Part shown: piece by piece, positions 1 through 5,167 of the stretch
Numbering within the stretch: position 1 is the stretch's first letter
Layout: every line of letters starts with the position of its first letter
Source of the DNA: JBGPYB01 sp041493035
GTDB lineage: Bacteria; Acidobacteriota; Vicinamibacteria; Fen-336
Reading direction: 5' to 3'
Length of the DNA: 10,653 nucleotides
Assembly (NCBI GenBank): GCA_041493035.1
Contig: JBGPYB010000158.1
Location: 1-10,653, forward strand
Notes under the pieces: model-generated
Databases searched by the model: none
Told to the model about the DNA's origin: nothing
Seen by the model: the letters and a program-made list of their open reading frames with translations, nothing else
Position numbers and translations under genes: made by a program

Positions 1-1286
1 CAACGGATCCGAACCTGCTCTACGAAATCCAGAGCCATTTGAAAGGGTTTCCTGTTTACACCGACGCGGACGTCGAGAGTTTCGCCCGGATCTACTACGA
101 CAAGAAGACCACCCAGGACCAGCTCTATGCGGCCCTGGCCCCCGTCGTCGAACGGGCTCGCGGACTGTCCGAGGCGGAGCAGCACGACTTCCGCGGCCAG
201 CTCACCGACTACGTGCGCCTCTACGTCTTCCTCGCCCAGGTGCTGACCTTCGCCGACGCGGACCTCGAAAAGCTGTACGTCTTCGCCCGCCATCTACGGC
301 GCTTGGTCAAGGGCGATCGCGTGGAGCTGCCTCGAGAGGTGCAGCAGAACATCGACATGGAGTCGTACCGCATCCAGAAAACGAGCAACGGGAAGGTCAC
401 CCTCGAGCGTAAGGGCGGCGCCCTTGATCCGGCAGGGACCAAGGGCCAGCACGGGCCGTCGCCGGAGGAGATGGAGCCGCTGTCGCAGATCATCGCCGAG
501 CTGAACGAGCGTTTCGGCCTGGCCCTCGGCCCAGAGCACCGGCTCACTCTCCATCAAATGATGGAGAAGCTCGATACCGACGCGGCCCTGGATGCCAGCG
601 CCCGAGCCAACACCCGAGAGAACGTGCGCCTGACCTTCGACCAGAAGGTTGAGAGCGTCATCCAGGAGATCGTCGACTCCAATTTCGATCTCTACAAGCG
701 GATAACCGACGACCGGTCTTTCGGCGAGACGATCAAGAACTTCCTGTTCGACCAATACCTGCGCGCACACAGGCAAGCCGAGGAGCTGATCAAGCAGGGC
801 GAGTCGAAGACGCTGGAGTTCAAGTCGACGCTACGCTGGAGCCTGAAGGAGGATCGGCAGGACGACAGGGGCGTGACCCACGCGGTCCTGAAGACGATCG
901 CGGCCTTTCTCAACACGGAGGGCGGCGACCTGCTGATCGGCGTCGCCGACGATGGCTCGATCGTCGGCATCGAGCGCGACCAGCTGGAGAGCGACGACAA
1001 GTTCATGCGTCACCTGGCTCAGGTGGTCGGCAATGGCCTCGGCGATCGGGCCGGTACTTGCATCGATCCCAAGACGCAGATCGTGCAAGGCAGAGCCGTC
1101 TGCCTGGTGAGTTGCCAGCGCAGCCCGGAACCGGTCTTCCTGAAGTGGAAGGGCATGGAGCAGTCGCCTGGTGGAGACTTCTTCGTCCGCAGTGGGCCCG
1201 GCACGGTCAAGCTTTCGCCCGAGAGCGCACAGGAATACGTCCGGACGCGCTTCCCCAATGCCCGGTCAAGCACGAGCCCTGCCTGA
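1..1286 (+). CDS. hsdR: Type I restriction enzyme R subunit, C-terminal part, with AlbA_2 (Schlafen-type) domain; 5' partial
   Basis: This is the 3' end of a gene entering from the left edge; the frame is open from base 3, so the TTG at 39 is internal and not a start. Residues are numbered from that TTG. Residues 1-250 match the helical C-terminal region of type I restriction R subunits (COG0610-like): LYVFLAQVLTF and DLEKLYVFARHL near 61-86, VQQNIDMESYRIQKTS at 101-116, and PLSQIIAELNERFG at 147-160. HsdR is the ATP-dependent translocase and nuclease of a type I restriction-modification complex; its nuclease and helicase domains lie outside the window. From about 253 to 405 the same frame continues into an AlbA_2 domain: GESKTLEFKST (254-264), AAFLNTEGGDLLIGVADDG (288-306) and a closing FFVRSGPGTVKLSP (381-394). 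AlbA_2 domains are usually linked to nucleic-acid binding or Schlafen-like proteins. Canonical HsdR ends before this domain. HsdM and HsdS are not in the window. The R-subunit call is secure, and so is the in-frame fusion; what the added domain does is unknown. Confidence 0.87.
   Translation, partial: TDPNLLYEIQSHLKGFPVYTDADVESFARIYYDKKTTQDQLYAALAPVVERARGLSEAEQHDFRGQLTDYVRLYVFLAQVLTFADADLEKLYVFARHLRRLVKGDRVELPREVQQNIDMESYRIQKTSNGKVTLERKGGALDPAGTKGQHGPSPEEMEPLSQIIAELNERFGLALGPEHRLTLHQMMEKLDTDAALDASARANTRENVRLTFDQKVESVIQEIVDSNFDLYKRITDDRSFGETIKNFLFDQYLRAHRQAEELIKQGESKTLEFKSTLRWSLKEDRQDDRGVTHAVLKTIAAFLNTEGGDLLIGVADDGSIVGIERDQLESDDKFMRHLAQVVGNGLGDRAGTCIDPKTQIVQGRAVCLVSCQRSPEPVFLKWKGMEQSPGGDFFVRSGPGTVKLSPESAQEYVRTRFPNARSSTSPA
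795..1253 (+). other. AlbA_2 / Schlafen-type putative nucleic-acid-binding domain fused to HsdR
   Basis: This domain lies within the R-subunit frame. It opens with an ESKTLEFKS motif, the usual first strand of AlbA_2 domains with conserved Glu and Lys. The central HAVLKTIAAFLNTEGG helix is followed by the glycine-rich LLIGVADDGSIVGI hairpin. It closes with a PVFLK strand and FFVRSGPGTVKLSP, then a short tail of about ten residues. A linker of about ten charged residues (AHRQAEELIKQ) joins it to the HsdR helical region, and no stop or frame change separates them. This is direct reading plus family recognition. Confidence 0.8.
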
Positions 1287-1321
1287 GGCGTCGCGCCCGC
1301 CCAAGCAGCTCCATTCGGGTG

Positions 1322-1327
1322 TAAACT
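1322..1327 (+). promoter_or_regulatory. Possible -10 box of hinT (TAAACT), leaderless-type spacing
   Basis: TAAACT ends 9 nt before the ATG at 1337, so transcription would begin close to the start codon. No Shine-Dalgarno-like sequence is visible upstream of that ATG, which fits a leaderless or very short leader. No convincing -35 is present. The box matches TATAAT at four of six positions, so it could be chance. Confidence 0.3.
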
Positions 1328-1336
1328 TCGGCCTTA

Positions 1337-1678
1337 ATGGCCTGTCTCTTCTGTAACATCGTGGCAGGGAAGATTCCTGCGAAAAGGGCCTTCGAGGACG
1401 ACGATCTTCTGGCCTTTCACGACGTCAACCCGCAGGCGCCGACACACGTCCTCGTGATACCGAAACGCCACGTAGCGTCACTCGCCGACCTCGCCCCGGG
1501 GGACGATACCCTCGTGGGATCGATGGTCCGCCGTGCCAAGGAACTGGGCCGTGAGGCCGGGCTCGGCGACCGCGGTTTCCGCCTCGTCTTCAACTGCGGC
1601 GAAGACGCGGGCTATAGCGTGTACCACATTCACCTGCACCTCTTGGGGGGGCGTGCCCTTGGCTGGCCTCCCGGGTAG
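1337..1678 (+). CDS. hinT: HIT-family nucleotide-binding protein (HinT-like purine nucleoside phosphoramidase)
   Basis: This is a complete 113-residue protein, the usual length for HinT. HinT homodimers hydrolyse adenosine and guanosine phosphoramidates and related acyl-adenylates in the cytosol. The N-terminus carries the CLFC pair (Cys3, Cys6). A conserved histidine lies at 45 in PKRH, and the histidine triad HIHLHLL is at 97-103 (His97, His99, His101). The protein ends with GGRALGWPPG, the typical HinT C-terminus. The central histidine of the triad is the nucleophile in the family. The gene begins 50 bp after the hsdR stop. The kinase gene starts 12 bp after its own stop, and that gene's ribosome binding site overlaps this stop codon, so the two are probably co-transcribed. 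The ATG at 1337 lies immediately before the first conserved residues, which fixes the start. Identification is firm; the exact physiological substrate is not shown by sequence. Confidence 0.95.
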   Translation: MACLFCNIVAGKIPAKRAFEDDDLLAFHDVNPQAPTHVLVIPKRHVASLADLAPGDDTLVGSMVRRAKELGREAGLGDRGFRLVFNCGEDAGYSVYHIHLHLLGGRALGWPPG

Positions 1679-1684
1679 GAAAGG
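1677..1684 (+). promoter_or_regulatory. Ribosome binding site deciding the TTG start of the kinase
   Basis: AGGAAAGG lies 6 nt before the TTG at 1691 and overlaps the TAG stop of hinT (1676-1678). It supports the unusual TTG start and suggests translational coupling of the kinase to hinT. No ATG or GTG in frame lies between this site and the glycine-rich loop at a better spacing. Confidence 0.6.
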
Positions 1685-1690
1685 CGACAG

Positions 1691-3601
1691 TTGAGCTCAC
1701 AAAAACCCGCCGTCCCGGAGCTGAGCGAAATCGCGGGCCGGTATCAAATCGTCCAGAAGCTCGGTGCGGGCGCCTTCGGCACCGTCTACAAGGCCAAGGA
1801 CAAAGTCCTCGGCCGGATGGTCGCCATCAAGACCATCCGTCTCGAGGGTCTCGCCGCCGCGGGCGCGAGCCTCGACGAGCTCCTCGAGCGCTTCACGCGC
1901 GAGGCCCAGGTCTCGGCCCAGATCAAGCACCCGAACATCGTCACGGTCTACGACATCGCAACGGCCGACGGCCTGACGTACCTGGCCATGGAGTTTCTCG
2001 ACGGCGTGGGCCTCGACAAGGTGATCGCCGGCGGAAGGCTGTCGTTGGAGCGCGCGGCGTCCATGGCGGCCCAGGTGGCCGACGCCCTGGACTTCGCCCA
2101 CAAGAACAACATCGTGCACCGGGACATCAAGCCCGCGAACATCATGATCGAGGCGGGGGACCGCGTGAAGGTCACCGACTTCGGCATCGCCAAGGTCATC
2201 AATTCCGGCGAGCACCTGACGATGACCGGGAGCCTGCTGGGGACGCCGTCCTACATGAGCCCCGAGCAAGCCCGAGGAGGCGACATCGACGGCCGGAGCG
2301 ACCTCTTCTCCGTCGGCTGCGTGCTGTACGAGATGCTGGCGGGACAGAAGGCATTCCGCGGCGAATCGATCACCGCTCTCATCTTCAAGATCATCACGGA
2401 GGAGCCACCGCCGATACAGGCTCTCGATCCTTCGATCCCGGAGGAGATGATCCGGATCCTCTCCAAGGCCTTGTCGAAGGCTCCGGAGACGCGATACCAG
2501 TCGGGCCGCGAGCTTGCCGACGACCTGCTGGCCTTGACCCGCACGGGGACCTCACCGACGGTCCGCGTCGCGGAGACACCGACTTCGCGAAGCAGCCCCA
2601 ACCTGACCACGAACCTCCCCACGATCCAGGTGTCGCCGACCGTGGCGGGAAGCGCCTCGACGCAAGCGGGGACTCCGACGGTGAGGAAGGCCACGCCGCC
2701 GCCACCACCGAGCGTGCCGCCCCGCGCCGCCGGCCCGACGCCCCACGTGCCTCCGCCGTCTCCCGTCCTGAGCCCCATGCCCGCACCCCAGAAGCGGTCG
2801 AACGCCGGGCTCTTCGTCGTGCTCGCGTTGCTCTTCCTCGTCATCCTGGGAGGCGGCGTGGGGGCGGGATGGTACTTCTTCCTGCGCAAGCCTCCCAGCT
2901 ACGTCGCGGTGGCGCCGCCTCCACCCGACAGCATTCCGAACGCGACAGCGGTCACGGCACCTCCGCCGTCCACCATGGCCGAAGCCACGCTGGCGACGAC
3001 CTTGCCGGCGGCGACTCAACCTCCCGTTACTGCGCCGGCGCGGGTCGCGGAGACGCAGCCGGCGGTGCGGGACACGCGTTCCAGCGGTCGCACGACGTCG
3101 GGAGGGCCACCGGTCGTCACTCCGCCGGTCGGCGAAACGACGGGCGGACGCGGCGTGGCGCAGGACGACCACTTCCTCGAGGAGGAAACGCCGCAGGCTG
3201 GCGGTGGCGACGCCGGGCGCCGGCTTGCCGATGCGTATCGCAGCGGGAGCTCATCGAGTGGAGGCGTGGGTGGAGGCGCGAAATTCTCTGAGCGCCCGCG
3301 GAGCCCGAGGAATCTGGCGCCCATCGAGAGGCCCGCCGTCGCGGCGATGCGCCACGTGATGAACGCCGAGGAAACGTATCAGCGGAAGAACGGCCGGTAC
3401 GGCACGTTCTCGGAGATGGTCCGCTCCCAGGCCCTGCTGATGGACGTACCGATGCAGGACCGCGCGTTCCTCCGGCGCGGATACCGCTTCGAGATCGAGC
3501 TGGAGAGCAATGGCTACCGGATCGTCGCGAACCCCACCAGCCCCGGCACGCGCCCCTTCGTGGGCGACGACTCGGGGTTCATCCGCGCCGGCCTGGACTA
3601 G
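1691..3601 (+). CDS. Membrane-anchored Ser/Thr protein kinase (PknB-type) with pilin-like C-terminal domain
   Basis: This 636-residue protein has an intact Hanks-type kinase domain at about 18-283. Visible features are the glycine loop GAGAFGTV (25-32), the ATP lysine in VAIK (Lys47), the helix-C Glu71, the catalytic loop HRDIKPAN (143-150, Asp145), DFG (163-165), SPE (190-192) and the late Arg268. A Thr/Ser-rich activation segment between DFG and SPE suggests autophosphorylation. A Pro/Thr-rich linker (284-370) precedes one membrane helix at about 372-398, so the kinase should be cytoplasmic and the rest outside. The outer part has a low-complexity Pro/Ala/Thr/Gly stretch (about 400-545), then a folded segment at about 546-636 that resembles the globular head of type IV pilins, without the pilin N-terminal helix. 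PASTA repeats, usual in PknB, are absent. The start is TTG with a good ribosome binding site. Its substrates and signal are unknown. Confidence 0.93.
   Translation: MSSQKPAVPELSEIAGRYQIVQKLGAGAFGTVYKAKDKVLGRMVAIKTIRLEGLAAAGASLDELLERFTREAQVSAQIKHPNIVTVYDIATADGLTYLAMEFLDGVGLDKVIAGGRLSLERAASMAAQVADALDFAHKNNIVHRDIKPANIMIEAGDRVKVTDFGIAKVINSGEHLTMTGSLLGTPSYMSPEQARGGDIDGRSDLFSVGCVLYEMLAGQKAFRGESITALIFKIITEEPPPIQALDPSIPEEMIRILSKALSKAPETRYQSGRELADDLLALTRTGTSPTVRVAETPTSRSSPNLTTNLPTIQVSPTVAGSASTQAGTPTVRKATPPPPPSVPPRAAGPTPHVPPPSPVLSPMPAPQKRSNAGLFVVLALLFLVILGGGVGAGWYFFLRKPPSYVAVAPPPPDSIPNATAVTAPPPSTMAEATLATTLPAATQPPVTAPARVAETQPAVRDTRSSGRTTSGGPPVVTPPVGETTGGRGVAQDDHFLEEETPQAGGGDAGRRLADAYRSGSSSSGGVGGGAKFSERPRSPRNLAPIERPAVAAMRHVMNAEETYQRKNGRYGTFSEMVRSQALLMDVPMQDRAFLRRGYRFEIELESNGYRIVANPTSPGTRPFVGDDSGFIRAGLD
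3326..3598 (+). other. Pilin-like globular domain at the extracytoplasmic end of the kinase
   Basis: Kinase residues 546-636 contain AAMRHVMNAEETYQRKNGRY followed by a SEMVRSQALL helix, then a GYRFEIELESNGYRIVANP hairpin, and end with GTRPFVGDDSGFIRAG. This order resembles pilin-like proteins of Acidobacteria and Deltaproteobacteria: a helix with the pattern SLRTINTAExTY, GxYGTLxDL, a GYxFT/GYxVxAxP sheet and a GTRSFxxDxxGxIR ending. The class III signal and hydrophobic helix of real pilins are missing; the kinase membrane helix takes their topological place. Recognition is from memory of the family, without an alignment. Confidence 0.6.
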
Positions 3602-3604
3602 GCT

Positions 3605-4150
3605 TCAGAACTTCTCGGGAAGGCCCGACACGAGGTAGGGGGCGACCGCCTCGAAGAAGGCTTGTGCCTTGCCGACTTCGGCCGCCGTGAAGTCCGGGCC
3701 CGCCGCCGAGGGCGTCTCCCCCTTGCGGCTGATCTGCGCGACACCCACTGCGTCTCCCCTGTGAAGAATCGGCACCGTGATCATCTTCTGAATCGGGACG
3801 GGCTTGTCCCGAAGCTTCACGGTCTCGAAGAAGGCCACGTGCTTCACCAGCGGCACGCTGTTCATGGCCTCTCCCACCTTCTTCCCCAGGATGTTGACGG
3901 CGATCGAGTCTCGCTTCGTCACGGGGATCGTGCCGAGATTCACGAACTTTCGCGGGACGGCAAAGCGCAGGTGCTTCCCGTCGGTCGTCATCATCAGGAT
4001 CGCGACCTCGTCGGTCTTGCAGCCAAAGGTCTGGCTGGCGACCTTCACGATCCTTTCGGCCATGTCGAGGAAGAGGTCCTGGGGGCTCTCCACCTCCCCC
4101 TTCTTCCCGGCCATCGCTCCCAGTAACTCGAGGAGATCCCTCAAGCGCAT
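3605..4150 (-). CDS. Small GAF-domain protein, function unknown
   Basis: This is a protein of about 180 residues that is almost entirely one GAF-like domain (about 20-175). Visible features are an amphipathic N-terminal helix (LRDLLELLGAMAG), an AERIVKVASQTFG helix, a VAILMMT strand followed by DGKHLRFAVP, a PLVKHVAFFETV segment, and a VPILHRGDAVGVAQISRKG hairpin followed by a final helix (AEVGKAQAFFEAVAPYL). GAF domains bind small ligands or mediate dimerisation. No output domain is attached, so it may act as a partner of another regulator. The ATG at 4150 sits 1 nt from AGGAGG, which is too close; the in-frame TTG at 4144, two codons later, is 7 nt away and may be the true start (179 residues). 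It converges on the kinase gene with 3 bp between stops and is divergent from the membrane-protein gene. The specific ligand is not predictable. Confidence 0.85.
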   Translation of the reverse strand: MRLRDLLELLGAMAGKKGEVESPQDLFLDMAERIVKVASQTFGCKTDEVAILMMTTDGKHLRFAVPRKFVNLGTIPVTKRDSIAVNILGKKVGEAMNSVPLVKHVAFFETVKLRDKPVPIQKMITVPILHRGDAVGVAQISRKGETPSAAGPDFTAAEVGKAQAFFEAVAPYLVSGLPEKF

Positions 4151-4151
4151 C

Positions 4152-4157
4152 CCTCCT
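4152..4157 (-). promoter_or_regulatory. Strong ribosome binding site of the GAF gene, pointing to a TTG start
   Basis: On the - strand, AGGAGG lies 1 nt before the ATG at 4150 and 7 nt before the in-frame TTG at 4144. The 7-nt distance is normal and the 1-nt distance is not, so the site argues for initiation at TTG despite the nearby ATG. Either choice leaves the GAF domain intact. Confidence 0.5.
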
Positions 4158-4178
4158 GGCGCAAATTCCGCGGGGCGC

Positions 4179-4230
4179 GGAGTATAGCAGAGCACACACC
4201 CCGGAAATCGACGCCGCTGGCGTATACTCC
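4179..4230. repeat. Inverted repeat GGAGTATA ... TATACTCC spanning both divergent promoters
   Basis: GGAGTATA at 4179-4186 is the exact reverse complement of TATACTCC at 4223-4230. The arms are 8 bp, separated by 36 bp. Similarity extends loosely outward as G/C-rich sequence (CGCGG beside each arm). The arms include both presumed -10 boxes, so this may be two copies of one promoter, an operator for a shared regulator, or both. Confidence 0.55.
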
Positions 4231-4235
4231 CCCGC

Positions 4236-5090
4236 GTGTCCAGCCTCCTGGCGACGGCCGTTGGGTACGCGAGCACTCTCGCCATTTGGCTGGTGGCGGG
4301 CACGGCGCTCGCGTGGGGATGGCTCCCGGGACGCTGGCGCCGCCTTCTGGCTCTTCTGACCAGCGCGGCGGGGCTGGGCTTTCTCCTCGTGGCCGTGAAC
4401 AGCGAGGGGCTGCGCGAGGCGCCGACGGTTGGCGTCTTCCTGATGGGCACGCCGTACGTGACGGAACAGGCCTCGGCGCTGGCCAGCCTCCCGTACTACG
4501 TCCTGACCGGGATCTGCCTCTTGCTGGGCACGGCCGGGCTCGCGGTCGGCGACGACCTGGCTCGGGTGCTGGAGCGGCGGTGGATGGCCACCGCCATCGC
4601 CCTGAGCCTCGCGGTGACGGCGACACGCTTCGCCATGGAAAAGACCGCGGCGCCGCCGTCGATCACCCAGCTTTTCGGTTTGATCTGGCTCGCTCCGGTC
4701 GTCGGCGCTTTCTTCTACGCCGCCCTCCGCGGCGAAGGAAGGGGATGGCCTGCCCTCGTGTCGGCGCTGGTGATCTATGGATTCGCGGTACGCGCCTTCG
4801 TCACCGCGCTGTATCTCGCGGCCACGACGCTGCACCTCGGCTCCCACTACGATCTCGGGACCGCGGCCGACGTGCGCACGCCGTGGGGCCGAACCCTGCA
4901 CTTCGTTCCGGGGACCTTCGCGCAGTTCGGCGATCTGGTTCTCTTCCCTCAACTGGTGGTTTGGCCCGTCTTCACCGTCCTGTCTGGCGCCCTGGGCGCT
5001 CTCATGTTCCGCCTCCTCGTCGCCGCCAGGCCCTCGGTTCCCGGCAGTCCGTTCCGGGGCGACGCCTCCCTCGCCACCACGGACCGCTAG
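4236..5090 (+). CDS. Multi-pass integral membrane protein, unknown family
   Basis: I do not recognise the family of this 284-residue protein. The composition is strongly hydrophobic, with about seven candidate membrane segments near residues 5-29, 36-54, 83-104, 117-134, 145-164, 171-196 and 237-262. There is no cleavable signal peptide and no soluble domain. The longest loop (about 198-236) contains HLGSHYDLG and a TPWGRTLHFVPGTFAQFGD stretch; the clustered His, Tyr and Asp residues there could be functional. The short C-terminal tail is polar. The GTG start at 4236 is only 7 nt after a TATACT box and has no ribosome binding site, so a leaderless message is likely. The gene is divergent from the GAF gene and is followed by a 77-bp gap before ileS. 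Codon pattern and length support a real gene; no function can be inferred. Confidence 0.75.
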   Translation: MSSLLATAVGYASTLAIWLVAGTALAWGWLPGRWRRLLALLTSAAGLGFLLVAVNSEGLREAPTVGVFLMGTPYVTEQASALASLPYYVLTGICLLLGTAGLAVGDDLARVLERRWMATAIALSLAVTATRFAMEKTAAPPSITQLFGLIWLAPVVGAFFYAALRGEGRGWPALVSALVIYGFAVRAFVTALYLAATTLHLGSHYDLGTAADVRTPWGRTLHFVPGTFAQFGDLVLFPQLVVWPVFTVLSGALGALMFRLLVAARPSVPGSPFRGDASLATTDR

Positions 5091-5091
5091 C

Positions 5092-5108
5092 TCGCCGCCA
5101 GGCGGCGA
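5092..5108 (+). repeat. Perfect GC-rich hairpin after the membrane-protein gene
   Basis: TCGCCGCC and GGCGGCGA are exact reverse complements flanking a single A. In RNA this would be a 7-bp stem with a CAG loop. It begins 1 nt after the stop of the membrane-protein gene and could mark the transcript end. No T-run follows directly; the nearest (TTTTT at 5137-5141) is about 28 nt further on, so it is not a classical intrinsic terminator. Confidence 0.45.
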
Positions 5109-5127
5109 AGCCTCCGAATTCCCTGAT

Positions 5128-5157
5128 TTGACGGGGTTTTTGGCCGCGTGGTAACTT
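5128..5157 (+). promoter_or_regulatory. Candidate ileS operon promoter (TTGACG, extended -10 TG-G-TAACTT)
   Basis: TTGACG at 5128-5133 matches the -35 consensus at five of six positions. It is 18 bp from TAACTT at 5152-5157, which is preceded by TG at 5149-5150 as an extended -10. The start codon at 5168 lies 10 nt after the -10, so the leader is at most a few nucleotides. The -10 itself is weak (three of six). No T-box leader fits in this space. Confidence 0.5.
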
Positions 5158-5167
5158 TGCAGGTTCC

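Larger units (their letters stand above)
4151..4235. promoter_or_regulatory. Divergent regulatory region between the GAF gene and the membrane-protein gene
   Basis: This 85-bp region separates two divergently read genes. It contains TATACT on the - strand (4186 to 4181), preceded by TGC to give an extended -10, and TATACT on the + strand (4223-4228). The first would give a leader of about 20 nt before the GAF gene. The second ends 7 nt before the GTG start at 4236, implying a leaderless message. Neither has a clear -35 element. Confidence 0.5.

Noticed and set aside
39..41. TTG as the start of the left-edge gene
   Set aside because: The frame stays open and HsdR-like (NLLYEIQSHLKGF) back to base 3, so this is an internal codon of a gene that starts outside the window.
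2800..3300. A possible separate gene or frameshift in the low-complexity half of the kinase gene
   Set aside because: The main frame is continuous from the kinase through the membrane helix to the C-terminal domain. The alternative frames give only Arg/Gly/Pro-rich shadow translations.
3602..3604. Bidirectional terminator between the convergent kinase and GAF genes
   Set aside because: Only 3 bp separate the stops and no hairpin with flanking A/T-runs is visible around them, so transcripts probably overlap.
3579..4952. A 457-codon open frame on the - strand across the GAF gene and the membrane-protein gene
   Set aside because: It is in a different frame from the GAF gene, has a highly charged low-complexity translation and crosses both supported genes and the divergent promoter region.
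5092..5108. Intrinsic terminator after the membrane-protein gene
   Set aside because: The stem is perfect but no T-run follows it directly, so it is listed only as a hairpin.
5091..5167. A T-box riboswitch in front of ileS
   Set aside because: The gap is only 77 nt, with no T-box sequence or specifier stem-loop. The candidate promoter leaves almost no leader.
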